Source of the DNA: Gallionella sp.
GTDB taxonomy: Bacteria > Pseudomonadota > Gammaproteobacteria > Burkholderiales > Gallionellaceae
DNA length: 64,000 nucleotides
NCBI GenBank assembly: GCA_028687575.1
Contig: JAQTZW010000014.1
Location: forward strand, 1 to 64,000
Direction: 5' to 3'
The notes beneath the pieces are model-generated. The model saw only the letters and a list, made by a program, of their open reading frames with translations, did no database searches and was not told the DNA's origin. The position numbers were made by a program, and so were the translations under genes. Position 1 is the first letter of the stretch. Every line of letters starts with the position of its first letter. Shown here in pieces: positions 36,619-45,844 of this stretch.

Positions 36619-37368
36619 TTAGTGTTTGTTGCGCTGCATCGCGGTGACGTAGCGTTGCAGCAGAATTTCGGCTGCACCGTCCAACTCCTTGAAGGCGCAA
36701 CCGGCGCGGCGCAAAGTTTGGCCGGAAGGCAAGTTAAGTACCACTAGATTCTTGACTTCTATCGTACCTGTCAATTCACCGATGTCGGGTAGTCCTATCT
36801 TGCAATTGTGGTAGATATGACCCGGAACCAGTGCGGTGTTGTGTTCTTCGCAGGTCAGCCCTACACCCCCTCCGCTGATGTCCATGATGGTGACATCCAT
36901 CGGCGGCGGAGTCGAAATCGGTTTGGCATCCGGTATCACACAATGCAGAGGGTTGGTGACGGGTGTGATCAGGCGGAAGTATTCGCGGCGCTGCAGCCGG
37001 TGCATACCCTGTGGCAACGGGATAAACAGCGCTGGGGTTCCCTGCCATGTCTCTTCACGTGCCTGCTCGGCTGTGAACTGCACTTTCACTTGAAAGTGTG
37101 TCCCGACAAAAATCAGCTTGTTGCTTTCCGCAATATGCGCATTGGTATGGTGATTCTGGCTGGGTTCCAGCCAGAGTCCGGATGCATCCACGCCCAGCAG
37201 TGTTGTCAGGATGAAATCGTCGGTATTCGAGTAATACAGGGCGCAACGTGTGCCATTATGGGCGATGTTGTGCAGTATGAACTCGATTTCCTTGGCCGAT
37301 GTGATCAGGTACTGTTCATCTTCGGTGCTGGACAGAATTTCTATTTTTAGCAGGATGTCTCTTTCCAT
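36619..37368 (-). CDS. ycgR: YcgR-type flagellar brake, c-di-GMP-binding PilZ protein
   Basis: Flagellar brake that slows the motor on binding c-di-GMP. The 249 residues have an N-terminal YcgR domain (1-115) and a C-terminal PilZ domain with both binding motifs intact: RREYFR with RxxxR at 128-132 and DISGGG (DxSxxG) at 163-168. It lies in the late flagellar cluster upstream of fliC. Together with the cellulose synthase and a GGDEF protein in the same window, it points to c-di-GMP control of motility. Confidence 0.88.
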   Translation of the reverse strand: MERDILLKIEILSSTEDEQYLITSAKEIEFILHNIAHNGTRCALYYSNTDDFILTTLLGVDASGLWLEPSQNHHTNAHIAESNKLIFVGTHFQVKVQFTAEQAREETWQGTPALFIPLPQGMHRLQRREYFRLITPVTNPLHCVIPDAKPISTPPPMDVTIMDISGGGVGLTCEEHNTALVPGHIYHNCKIGLPDIGELTGTIEVKNLVVLNLPSGQTLRRAGCAFKELDGAAEILLQRYVTAMQRNKH

Positions 37369-37416
37369 GTGAAGGTGTCACTCTATAAATTGTCTTTAAT
37401 CATAGCAAAATTATTG

Positions 37417-37713
37417 CTACTCAATCGCCGGAAAAGCGGTGTGTTTCTGGTGTTCCAGCCGATATAGCCAGGCGAGTAGTTCGGCTACCGCCAGATACAG
37501 TTGCGGCGGAATCTGCTGATCCAGTTCCACTTGCATCAACAATCCCACCAAGTCTTCAGATTCGTGAACGTAAACACCGTTCTGTTTGGCGCGTTCTATG
37601 ATGGCCTGTGCAATCAGGCCGCGCCCTTTGGCGACGACCTTGGGCGCGCCTTGGGCTTGGCCGTAAGCCAGTGCGACTGCGACTTGGCGATTGGCGGGGT
37701 CAGGTTGTTTCAT
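37417..37713 (-). CDS. orphan FlhB C-terminal-like protein
   Basis: A 98-residue protein equivalent to the cytoplasmic domain of the export switch FlhB, with no membrane domain. It aligns with FlhB after the autocleavage site: QVAVALAYGQAQGAPKVVAK and GRGLIAQAIIERAKQNGVYV. The NPTH cleavage motif is replaced by ANRQ, so autocleavage is not expected. Such stand-alone proteins (FhlB-like) occur in many proteobacteria, and some can partly replace the FlhB C-terminal domain. It overlaps the FliK-like gene by 14 bases, so the two are probably coupled. Confidence 0.82.
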   Translation of the reverse strand: MKQPDPANRQVAVALAYGQAQGAPKVVAKGRGLIAQAIIERAKQNGVYVHESEDLVGLLMQVELDQQIPPQLYLAVAELLAWLYRLEHQKHTAFPAIE

Positions 37714-38761
37714 GATTTTCTACTACACTGCTGGTGAGTTGTATGCCGACAGCCCCCATTGCACGGTGCAATTCTGGCAGATTGCGATTAAACAACTCCA
37801 AGGCAACCGTGTCATCGGTCTGCAGACGCAGCATGATCTCGCCACGGCTAAAGACCAGCCGCGCATGGACATCGCCGAGTGTCGGTAGGGCGAGTTCCAG
37901 TTCGGTGCTCCATTGGCGGCTTTCTGCTGTCGAAGCCTGATGCTCGGGCTCCCCCTGTATTTCCCACTGCATCGTTTGACCGGGCCAGACTTCCCCGACC
38001 CAGGTGAGTTGGTGAGTTTCCAGTGTGTGTAGTTGCTGTTGCACCAGTGTCATCAACTCTCGGGGTATACCGGCAGTTGCATCGGTTGCTTTGTGGTGTT
38101 GTACCGCATTGGTTTCAATACCGTGAGCTACGGAGGGCTGATTGCCGGCGTAACCCGCCTCCAGATTGCCGATTTCGGTGTAGGTGGTACGTGGCTGTTG
38201 AGGCATCCGATTTTGAGGTTCTATCAGCAATTGGCCGGTGCTGCGTGCGCCGCGTACCCACTCAGCCTGGTGCGATTCGTAGAACAGCCCGCTGTTGGCC
38301 AGAGCGTCACGCAGCGCGCCGGCTAGTTGTTTGCTGTCTATACCTTGTCCGTTGGTCTGCAACACAGCCTTACTGCCGGTAGATTCGATGAATGTTCTGC
38401 CCAAGGGTAGTTCCGCAAGGTTGGCCAGCAGGCGTGAAGCCGGACTGATCTGCTCATGGGTGGCAATCGGTGTGGTGGTGGCCAGAAAGCTAAAAGTCAG
38501 TCGGGGACTGTTGGAGACTACCTGTAATTCAATTTGCTTGCCGATTCGCAGATTACCGGGCAATGCCATCTGCAAGGTCTGACCGGCAACTAGCACTTTA
38601 TAAAGTCCGGGAGCGACCTGTTCCTGAACGTTGCCCTGGACGCGCTGGCCGGGTTCCAGCTTGGTGACCGGATTGCCAGACAGTTCGCTGGCAGCCACGA
38701 TCAAGGGCTTATCCGCCTTGGAGAGTGCTTGCAGACTATTGATTATGCTGGCGGATTGCAT
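37700..38761 (-). CDS. second FliK-like hook-length control domain protein
   Basis: 353 residues. The C-terminal 100 residues (WSTELELALPTLGDVHARLV; LELFNRNLPELHRAMGAVGI) resemble the FliK conserved domain. The N-terminal part has a beta-rich OB-like segment (KLEPGQRVQGNVQEQVAPGL) instead of low-complexity ruler sequence. The canonical fliK is at 29477-30607, so this is a paralogue. Its translational overlap with an FlhB-C-like protein recreates the FliK-FlhB switch pair in miniature. Role unknown; a length-control or late-substrate function is inference. Confidence 0.75.
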   Translation of the reverse strand: MQSASIINSLQALSKADKPLIVAASELSGNPVTKLEPGQRVQGNVQEQVAPGLYKVLVAGQTLQMALPGNLRIGKQIELQVVSNSPRLTFSFLATTTPIATHEQISPASRLLANLAELPLGRTFIESTGSKAVLQTNGQGIDSKQLAGALRDALANSGLFYESHQAEWVRGARSTGQLLIEPQNRMPQQPRTTYTEIGNLEAGYAGNQPSVAHGIETNAVQHHKATDATAGIPRELMTLVQQQLHTLETHQLTWVGEVWPGQTMQWEIQGEPEHQASTAESRQWSTELELALPTLGDVHARLVFSRGEIMLRLQTDDTVALELFNRNLPELHRAMGAVGIQLTSSVVENHETT

Positions 38762-38932
38762 GTGTTTGTGTCCGGTATGTATGTGGGCTGAAGTGAATTT
38801 GTCGTCAGTTTATCCTGTGAGCTTTGATTAAGTGCCTGATGTTGTAAATGTAACACTTCAGTAGGTGCGTGGCATTGGCCCGATTGCTTAAAGCCGCCCC
38901 TAAATTTTGACAGGTCGGGTTATCACATGTCT

Positions 38933-39259
38933 TTATGCCGCGCCGTAAGACCGGTTTAACCGTTGTTCCTGGCGATTGCTTTGCATGATGCGTTGCAATT
39001 GTCCCATCCAACTTTCGGTCTGGTTACGAATCGCCGCATCGTCGGCCAGAATTTTTTTGATGAGCTGAATCTTGCGTTGCCTTGATGATTCGTCCAGTGA
39101 GATGTTTGTGGTAACTGCTCTCATCTGCTCGACATGGCGACTGCATTGCTGTTCAAGTCCTATCAACGTGTCCCATTCCCCGCTCTGCGCAGCAGTGCGC
39201 ATCTGTGCGGTCAGGCCGGACAGCGATTCGTAATGAGTAAGGACGTCCTGTTCGTTCAT
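38933..39259 (-). CDS. fliT: FliT, FliD chaperone
   Basis: A 108-residue helical protein at the usual FliT position immediately after fliS, with NEQDVLTHYESLSGLTAQM and ELEQ-type helices (DTLIGLEQQCSRHVEQMRAV). In enterics FliT holds FliD and also acts on FlhDC. Sequence conservation in this family is low, so the call relies on size, helical content and position. The following 171 bases up to the FliK-like gene contain no clear promoter. Confidence 0.8.
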   Translation of the reverse strand: MNEQDVLTHYESLSGLTAQMRTAAQSGEWDTLIGLEQQCSRHVEQMRAVTTNISLDESSRQRKIQLIKKILADDAAIRNQTESWMGQLQRIMQSNRQEQRLNRSYGAA

Positions 39260-39262
39260 GAC

Positions 39263-39715
39263 TTAACCTCGTGCGTAAACCAGATTGGCGGATTGTGCGG
39301 TACCTTTGAGCGGTGCGGGCTGTATCGCGGCAGGCTGGCGTATGTCATCCCAGCCGCCTTTAAGGTCGCTCAGCAACCGCGAGACCTCGTCCAGTGCTGC
39401 CATATCATTCTTCATGTTGGCTTCCAGCAGGCGCTTGCTCATGTAGTCGTACAGTGCTGAGAGGTTGAGCGCGAGTTCTCCACCTACTTCCTTGTCGAGA
39501 CTGGCGTTGAGGCCGTCATCTATAATTTTGATTGCATGGGAGATTGCCTTTCCCTTGGCCGGAATGTCGTTGCGCAGAATGCCGTTTTTGGCATTGGCAA
39601 TAGCTAACAGCGCACCCTGATAGAGCAGGGCGATCAGTTTGTGCGGATCGGCTGCCGTCACACCGGATTCGACTCCGACCTTGTTATACGCATTGATGGC
39701 TGCGTTCGAATTCAT
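39263..39715 (-). CDS. fliS: FliS, flagellin chaperone
   Basis: Cytoplasmic chaperone that binds the C-terminus of flagellin. The 150 residues have AINAYNKVGVESGVTAADPH and KLIALLYQGALLAIANAKNG, the FliS hallmark, then ALNLSALYDYMSKRLLEANM. The C-terminal 20 residues are Pro/Ala-rich. It lies between fliD and fliT, three bases from fliT. Confidence 0.96.
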   Translation of the reverse strand: MNSNAAINAYNKVGVESGVTAADPHKLIALLYQGALLAIANAKNGILRNDIPAKGKAISHAIKIIDDGLNASLDKEVGGELALNLSALYDYMSKRLLEANMKNDMAALDEVSRLLSDLKGGWDDIRQPAAIQPAPLKGTAQSANLVYARG

Positions 39716-39724
39716 GATTTCCCC

Positions 39725-41737
39725 TTAAGCCTTCGTTGAGCTGAGTTGTGCGAGTTGTTGGGTCAAAAAGGTGCTGGTCGCATTCATGCTGGTCAACATG
39801 CCGTCCAGAGCGGTGAATTGGGCACGATAGCGCGCTTCTATACCAATCAGGCGCTGTTGCAGTGTGGCTCGCCGGTCACCGATACTCTTGATGGAAGTGT
39901 TGATCTCGTTGGTGCTGGCAGTTAGTGTGCCATCGCTGGCCAGTACTGAAGTGGCCGTATTATTTAACTGGTAGGCATAGCCTTGCGCGTAGCTGATCGT
40001 GCCACGGCTGCCCAGTGCGCCACCATTGACCATTACCGACAAGCCATTGGCATCGCCGCCTGATGCCATCAATAACTGGCCGAATCCAGTCGCGGCTGTG
40101 CCGTTAATTGTGCCAGCCACGTCCTGTCCTGCAGTGGCTACAGGTGTACCGAACAGGTTGGCCATGCCGTTGCCGCCGCTAATGGCGACGCTGGAATTTG
40201 CACCATAGGTGCTTGAGGTGATTGAAAGCATGCCGGCGTTGAGCGTGGCGGCCACACTGATGCCAGCGCTGACAAGTGCACTGCTTCCGTTCAGTTTGGA
40301 CTGGATCTCGGTTGCCAGTGCCTGCGCGCTGGCATAGGTCTTGGCAGTCAGCGTGAGGGAGGCATTGATGCCGTTGACGCTCATGTTCAGTGTGTCGTTG
40401 GTGGCATCAATAGTCAGATTGCCCGGTGTCGCGGATGCCAGCAGATTGCCTTGTGTGGCCAGCGCGGACACGGTGACTCCGTAACTGCCGGGTTTACTCG
40501 CGCTGGTCGAGGAGATGTAAGTCAACAGGCTGTCGGAGGTCTTGCCGGTGGCGGCAAACAGGCTGGCGATGTCGCCAAAATTGTTCTGCATCGCGGTGTT
40601 GAGCTGCGTGCTGTTCACAGCCAGTGAACCATCACGCTGGAAAGTCACGCCGATTTGCGACAACGTGGTAAAAGTCCCCGCTCCGGCAACAGCGGTGTTC
40701 AATACGGAACGCAGTTTGTTCTGCAGATTGCGTATCGTTGCATCGCCCTGCAAGGCCGCGCCTTGTTTGGTTTGGGCGTTATAGGAGGTGAGGTCGGACA
40801 GCGTTTTGCTCAGCGTATTATAGGAGGAGACGAAATCGTTCACGGACTTGCTGGCTGCGGTCGTATCCTGCGCCACGTTCAATGTGACGGGGGTGCCTAG
40901 GGTGGTCAGTTTGTTAAGGTTGAGCGTTACGCCGGGAATCACGTCCGACATGGTATTCGAGGTTTTACTGACAGCCAGACCGTTCACTGTCAAGTTCGCA
41001 TTCTGTGCGCTGATGGTTTCCGACAGATTTTGTCCTGCGGCTCCGGCGGCTGGGTCATTGGACAACAGTGTTCCTAAGCTGGCATCGCCGCTCACCGAGA
41101 TTTTCATACTGTTGGTGATGCCCTTGTCGTTGGCGCTCAGTACTAACCGGTAAGGGGATGCACTGCCATCATTGATGATGCTGGCAGTGACGCCGATGTT
41201 GGCGGAATTGATCGCATCGCGAATACCTTGCAAGGAGTTGTTAGTACTGTCTATGGTGACAGTTTTAAGACCATTCCCGGCGGAGTTGTAGGTCGCGCCT
41301 GTGGCGTATTTGCCATTAGTCAGCGTGCCGGAAATGGTGCCAAAATCAAAAGTTAAGGTAGTGGCTACACCCGCGCCTATCGCTGCCGATACGCTGGTTT
41401 GACCTGTGGCAACCAGTGTTTGCGCCTGTGCCAGGCTGGTAACTTCCAACGAATACTTGCCAACGTGAGCGCTACTCAAGGCACTCGCTGAGATTGCGGT
41501 AGAGTCTGACGAAGTGGCGGTGACGGCCTGAAAACTGCTTGGATTGCTAAGATTCCGCAATGTGGTCTGAAAATTGGCTACGGCCCCTTGTACCGTCCCA
41601 AAGGCGGAAAGCTTTGCCTGATAACTCGCTTCGCGTGCATTCAGCTTGGTGATTGGCTGCTGCTCGACCGTCATCAACTGGGTGACGAGAGCATTAACAT
41701 CCAGACTGCTGGTGCCTATTGCTGAAGTGGTTGCCAT
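39725..41737 (-). CDS. fliD: FliD, filament cap protein
   Basis: Cap that folds flagellin at the filament tip. The 670 residues have an N-terminal FliD domain (SLDVNALVTQLMTVEQQPIT), central flagellin-hook-IN type modules with Ala/Thr/Ser-rich sequence, and the C-terminal SIKSIGDRRATLQQRLIGIE plus YRAQFTALDGMLTSMNATST. It is larger than E. coli FliD (468), owing to expanded outer domains. Ten bases separate it from flaG. Confidence 0.95.
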   Translation of the reverse strand: MATTSAIGTSSLDVNALVTQLMTVEQQPITKLNAREASYQAKLSAFGTVQGAVANFQTTLRNLSNPSSFQAVTATSSDSTAISASALSSAHVGKYSLEVTSLAQAQTLVATGQTSVSAAIGAGVATTLTFDFGTISGTLTNGKYATGATYNSAGNGLKTVTIDSTNNSLQGIRDAINSANIGVTASIINDGSASPYRLVLSANDKGITNSMKISVSGDASLGTLLSNDPAAGAAGQNLSETISAQNANLTVNGLAVSKTSNTMSDVIPGVTLNLNKLTTLGTPVTLNVAQDTTAASKSVNDFVSSYNTLSKTLSDLTSYNAQTKQGAALQGDATIRNLQNKLRSVLNTAVAGAGTFTTLSQIGVTFQRDGSLAVNSTQLNTAMQNNFGDIASLFAATGKTSDSLLTYISSTSASKPGSYGVTVSALATQGNLLASATPGNLTIDATNDTLNMSVNGINASLTLTAKTYASAQALATEIQSKLNGSSALVSAGISVAATLNAGMLSITSSTYGANSSVAISGGNGMANLFGTPVATAGQDVAGTINGTAATGFGQLLMASGGDANGLSVMVNGGALGSRGTISYAQGYAYQLNNTATSVLASDGTLTASTNEINTSIKSIGDRRATLQQRLIGIEARYRAQFTALDGMLTSMNATSTFLTQQLAQLSSTKA

Positions 41738-41746
41738 GATGAATCC

Positions 41747-42121
41747 TTATGCTTTTTGCTTCAGCAACATCCCTTGCTGTATCCGATCAATGGAGCGAGA
41801 TATTGCCAAGGCATCTTCGGTCGGGAACTGACGGATGGTTTCGCCAGTTTCACCGTCAACCAGTTTGATCACCGGTCTTTTGGTGGTGGTATCTACGTTG
41901 AATTGAAGATTGACGTTGGACTGTTTCAGGGATTTGTTGATGCTGTCCAGTACATCTTTCAACTGGGCTTCAGTCGGTGGCGGGCTGGTGGGTTTTGCCG
42001 GTTCAGCCAGTTTGACCGGCATTGGGTCGCCAGTATGTGTGATGTCCTGCCCGCTTTTGACCGAATAGTCCATTGAGGCAATCTGGATTTGAGCTGTACT
42101 GTTTATATTTTGGATAAACAT
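41747..42121 (-). CDS. flaG: FlaG family protein
   Basis: 124-residue FlaG-type protein, found beside fliD and fliC in many polar flagellates, where it affects filament length. The conserved part is LKDVLDSINKSLKQSNVNLQ and FNVDTTTKRPVIKLVDGETG, then IRQFPTEDALAISRSIDRIQ. The N-terminus is Pro-rich. A hairpin lies in the 77 bases separating it from fliC. Confidence 0.92.
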   Translation of the reverse strand: MFIQNINSTAQIQIASMDYSVKSGQDITHTGDPMPVKLAEPAKPTSPPPTEAQLKDVLDSINKSLKQSNVNLQFNVDTTTKRPVIKLVDGETGETIRQFPTEDALAISRSIDRIQQGMLLKQKA

Positions 42122-42142
42122 TTTGTTTCTCCTTAATCTTTA

Positions 42143-42181
42143 AATCCCGGCCTGTCTCAATTCAGACTATCGGCCGGGATT
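42143..42181 (-). terminator. inverted repeat downstream of fliC
   Basis: A perfect 10-bp inverted repeat (plus-strand AATCCCGGCC at 42143-42152 and GGCCGGGATT at 42172-42181) with a 19-base loop. It lies 18 bases after the fliC stop on the minus strand. No long T-tract follows, so it may act as a partial terminator or an mRNA-stabilising hairpin, keeping flagellin mRNA in excess over flaG-fliD. Confidence 0.55.
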
Positions 42182-42198
42182 GCTAGACCTGTTCAGAC

Positions 42199-43659
42199 TT
42201 AGCGCAGTAAAGTCATCACTTGGTTAGGCAACTGGTTGGCCTGGGCCAACATTGCAGTACCAGCTTGTTGCAGGATCTGTGCACGGGTCAGCGAAGCTGT
42301 CTCTGCGGCAAAATCAGTATCCTGGATCCGGCTGCGCGAGGCAGTCAGGTTCTCGGATGTGGTCTGCAGGCTGCTTACGACTGAACTGAAGCGGTTCTGG
42401 ATCGCACCGAGGGAAGCACGCGAGCTGTTCACAGAGGCCAGTGCGCCATCGATTGCGGACAGTGCGCTGCTTGCTGCACTGGCTGTCAGCACGTTTGCCG
42501 CCGAAATACTGGATACATTTGAGGTGGTAGTGGCGGCTGTAGTCGCTGCTGTGAATCCACCACTGGCAACTGCACCACCGCTCAGAACGATGCCGGAAGG
42601 ATTGGTGCTGTTCAGTGTAACTGTGCCGTGGGTGGTGCCGGCTGTCAGGCCGGTGTCTGCAGCAAGGGTCGCATAAGTACCGTTTGCGGCGATGGTGATG
42701 TCGCGTCCATCAGCGGCAGTCAGGGTCAAGGCACCGGTTGTCACATTGGCAGATGCTGTCACGCCGGATTGCGCAGACACTAGGTTGATGGCGGCCGCGA
42801 CGTTGGCCCCCGTGCCTATTGCATTGCCGCCCGCTGCGATGTTGCCCACTGCGACACCGTTGATCGAGAAGCCGGCATTGGTACCTGCAGTCACGGCAGC
42901 AAAAGCGGTTGCGGCTGCACCAACCGAGCTAGTCGCATTCGCGGTGGCGGTTACGCCGGATTGTGAGGAAACGGCATTGATCGCCGTGGCGACGGACCAT
43001 GCGCTGGCAGCACTCTGGCCTGGCATGGCACCAACATTGGATGCGCCTACCTGTACGCCGTTCAGAGTTAGATCGCCAGCAGTCAGCGCAGCAGTTGTAG
43101 CAGTGCCGGTTACGGTTGCAGCTGTGGTCTGGCCTACGCCGCCCAGTTGCGAGATACGGGCGCTGCCGATTGCGGATACCTGGATGGTGTCATTCGCGGT
43201 TGCGTTGGCACCGACCTGGAAGTTTTGTGCGGTAAAAGAGCCATCCAGCAGTTTCACACCGTTGAACGAGGAGTTTTGTGCGACGCGGTCTATTTCCTGC
43301 GCCAGCGCTTGAACTTCATTGTTCAGTGCTGCACGATCAGAAGCGCTGTTGCTGGCATTAGCAGCTTGTACAGCCAGGTCACGCATGCGTTGCAGGTTGT
43401 TACTGATCTGTGTCAAATCACCTTCAGCTGTCTGAGCCAGGGAGATACCGTCATTCGCATTACGAACAGCCTGATTCGCGCCGGAGATTTGTGAAGACAT
43501 CCGGTTAGAAATTGCTAGGCCGGCGGCATCGTCCTTGGCGCTGTTGATGCGCAGGCCGGAAGACAAGCGTTGCAAAGCAGTTTGTTGTGCGCCTTGGGAT
43601 GCATTCAAATTGCGTTGTGCATTCAGGGAGGCGATGTTTGTATTGATAAATGAGGGCAT
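42199..43659 (-). CDS. fliC: FliC, flagellin
   Basis: Filament subunit of 486 residues. N- and C-terminal D0/D1 domains are classical: [40 protein letters not shown], and the C-terminal [20 protein letters not shown] and [16 protein letters not shown]. The central ~230 residues are Ala/Thr/Val-rich and surface exposed, as usual for variable domains. The start has a GGAG site. Its own sigma-28 promoter lies about 95 bases upstream. Only one flagellin gene is present in this window. Confidence 0.97.
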   Translation of the reverse strand: MPSFINTNIASLNAQRNLNASQGAQQTALQRLSSGLRINSAKDDAAGLAISNRMSSQISGANQAVRNANDGISLAQTAEGDLTQISNNLQRMRDLAVQAANASNSASDRAALNNEVQALAQEIDRVAQNSSFNGVKLLDGSFTAQNFQVGANATANDTIQVSAIGSARISQLGGVGQTTAATVTGTATTAALTAGDLTLNGVQVGASNVGAMPGQSAASAWSVATAINAVSSQSGVTATANATSSVGAAATAFAAVTAGTNAGFSINGVAVGNIAAGGNAIGTGANVAAAINLVSAQSGVTASANVTTGALTLTAADGRDITIAANGTYATLAADTGLTAGTTHGTVTLNSTNPSGIVLSGGAVASGGFTAATTAATTTSNVSSISAANVLTASAASSALSAIDGALASVNSSRASLGAIQNRFSSVVSSLQTTSENLTASRSRIQDTDFAAETASLTRAQILQQAGTAMLAQANQLPNQVMTLLR

Positions 43660-43753
43660 TTTAATTCTCCTTTAACTTGATTTTGGTCCGGCGCTGAGGC
43701 CAGTCACTTTGGTTTGCCTTTTGTAGCAGGCTTATCAACCGCCGTTGTTTCAG

Positions 43754-43780
43754 TTATCGGAGCAGTGTTTGAAAACTTTA
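43754..43780 (-). promoter_or_regulatory. sigma-28 (FliA) promoter for fliC
   Basis: On the minus strand TAAAGTTT (43773-43780) is a perfect FliA -35 box, followed after exactly 11 bases by TCCGATAA (43754-43761), 7 of 8 matches to GCCGATAA. The 5' leader of fliC would be about 85-90 bases. This is the best class III promoter in the window with that at 8436-8462. Confidence 0.88.
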
Positions 43781-43889
43781 GGAATTTTATTCATTTTTTG
43801 CTGTAGTCAGAGTCTGTTTGGTGTTGAGCAAGCATTTCACCAGTTCGAAATTCCGCGTGAATATGACATGAAAATGACGGCCCGCAGGG

Positions 43890-45728
43890 CTAGAAGTTTT
43901 CTGCCACAACTACACGATTTTTGCCGCTGCGTTTGGCCTGATACATAGCCTTGTCGGCACGGCCAACCACCTCATCCTGGGGTTCATCAGACATGCGTTG
44001 CGCAACACCGGCACTGAAGGTGACCAGGATGCGGTCGTTCTCGTGCATGAAGAATTGCTTAGTGAGTTCTCGCTGCAAACGCTCTATGGTGGAGGCTGCT
44101 TCAGTCAGTTCGACATCCGGAAGCAGAATGACAAACTCTTCGCCGCCGTAGCGTGCGACGCAGTCAGTCGGCCTGAGCGCTTCCTTGATGACGGTGCTAA
44201 GGTGAATCAGCGCCTGGTCGCCGACCTGATGCCCCAAGGTGTCGTTCAGGCGCTTGAAGTTATCAATGTCTAGCAGCGCGACGCACATCGGGGAGTGGTT
44301 GCGCTCGGTGCGCTTGGTTTCGCGTTCGAATGCGTCGTCTAGCCCGCGCCGATTCAGTGTCCCGGTCAGTTGGTCCTGATGCACCAGTTCGCTGACTTCC
44401 GACAATTCCTTTTCCAGACGCTGTATCTTTAACTCGGCCTCGTTAACCTGCTTGCGTGAATCCACTAATTGTTCGTGAGTGCGCAGCGTGTCAGCCTGTA
44501 CGATGCGAGTGTCCTGCATGATGGCATCGAGCAGACTGTTCAACTCGCTGAGGTTGTTGGACTGGGCGATCTGGCGGCTGTAGCCTTCAATTTTTTGGTG
44601 ATAGTCACCAGTACTTTCAGTGATGCTGCCCAACCGGTCAATGAAGGTGGTCATCAGGCTTTTCAGCGTGGTCTTGGCATCGGAAAGGCTCTTACTGAGC
44701 AGGCCCTGCTTGATGATGGCATCACGCAGACTGCGTTCCGCATCAGCTATGACATGTCTATCTATCGGATTGTCGATGATGGCGTGCAGAGTGACGATCT
44801 GGCCATGCAGCCATTCTTCGCTTTCCACCATTTCGCCGACGTTTTCCACCAACAGACGCAATAGTCGCACCAGACCTTCCTGTATCTTGACCTTATCCCC
44901 GCCACGCAACTCCACTTTGAGCCAGAATTGACGTAGTTGCTTGGCTAGTGTTGTGACTTGGTCGTGGTTCTGGATGCTACGCACCTGAGCGGTCAGTATC
45001 GCGACCTCATGGGCCATTTCAGGTTGTGCGCTGATGGTGCTTTCAAGAGTCTGTGCCAGCAGTTCGGAGAGTTTGCTGAGCATTTCGGCAGCACTTTCCG
45101 GACTGTGAGTATGCGGGGCTATGGCTGGCGCAGCGGTGGGATTGGTCACTGCTGCAGTCGCGGGCAGATTGCCAGGAGTGGGTGTCGCAGGCGAGTCCGG
45201 CGCGGCGGCTGCGGAAATGGTTCCAGGCTCAATCAGGCTTTCCGTGACGGGAGACCCTGACCACGAACGAACCAGACTGCCGATTTTCTCATACAGAATC
45301 TCAGGTTTCGAGCCGAACCGAGTCAGCACGGTTTCCAGGCCTTCCTTTTTGCGCGTGATGGTCAGTCCCTTGTGCGGCACTTCCAGTTGACGCAACAAGT
45401 CACGTATCAACACCGGCCAGGACTGGGCTTGTTCATTCTCGGACTGAATCCTAGGCAGGATTTTTTCGATCTCTGGATAGCATTGCGCCCAGTTTTCTTC
45501 ACTGATGATTTTTTTAAGTGTATTTCCTGTGGCGGCAGCCTTGTCCGATTTCTGCAAATGTTCGGCAATTTTCCGCAACACCTGCTCGGCATCTTCGTTG
45601 CTGGCCGAAGGCGTGCCGCTGATTTCGGCATAGACCGCTGAATAGTTGTCTGGGGTAGGGGAGAGCTTGCGCTGTACCAGTGTTTTGAACGTTTCCCGTG
45701 CTAGTTCAGTTGGATTTTGATTGTTCAT
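43890..45728 (-). CDS. GGDEF diguanylate cyclase
   Basis: Predicted diguanylate cyclase of 612 residues. The C-terminal GGDEF domain has the active-site GGEEF at 528-532 and an inhibitory I-site RPTD at 519-522, five residues before it, so product inhibition is likely. LLDIDNFKRLNDTLGHQVGD and a final NRVVVAENF complete it. The N-terminal ~400 residues have no membrane helix; they contain a Pro/Ala-rich linker (about 180-215) and coiled-coil helices leading into the cyclase. It lies between fliC and a two-component pair on the same strand. Confidence 0.9.
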   Translation of the reverse strand: MNNQNPTELARETFKTLVQRKLSPTPDNYSAVYAEISGTPSASNEDAEQVLRKIAEHLQKSDKAAATGNTLKKIISEENWAQCYPEIEKILPRIQSENEQAQSWPVLIRDLLRQLEVPHKGLTITRKKEGLETVLTRFGSKPEILYEKIGSLVRSWSGSPVTESLIEPGTISAAAAPDSPATPTPGNLPATAAVTNPTAAPAIAPHTHSPESAAEMLSKLSELLAQTLESTISAQPEMAHEVAILTAQVRSIQNHDQVTTLAKQLRQFWLKVELRGGDKVKIQEGLVRLLRLLVENVGEMVESEEWLHGQIVTLHAIIDNPIDRHVIADAERSLRDAIIKQGLLSKSLSDAKTTLKSLMTTFIDRLGSITESTGDYHQKIEGYSRQIAQSNNLSELNSLLDAIMQDTRIVQADTLRTHEQLVDSRKQVNEAELKIQRLEKELSEVSELVHQDQLTGTLNRRGLDDAFERETKRTERNHSPMCVALLDIDNFKRLNDTLGHQVGDQALIHLSTVIKEALRPTDCVARYGGEEFVILLPDVELTEAASTIERLQRELTKQFFMHENDRILVTFSAGVAQRMSDEPQDEVVGRADKAMYQAKRSGKNRVVVAENF

Positions 45729-45844
45729 GGCTCAATCTCAGCAGAGTTGAATGGATTGGTACCATTATCCGGTAAGAAAAATTTGCCGATGCTGCAAATA
45801 GCGTCAGGATTTTGCCTTAATTCGCTGCAGTTGCGTGATGGGGG

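Noticed and set aside
36425..36700. Minus-strand frame rich in SRFPFPV repeats
   Set aside because: It is only the translation of the heptanucleotide microsatellite, overlapping ycgR and the terminator hairpin.
43745..43948. Plus-strand 67-residue frame
   Set aside because: It overlaps the fliC promoter and the end of the diguanylate cyclase gene and has no recognisable features.
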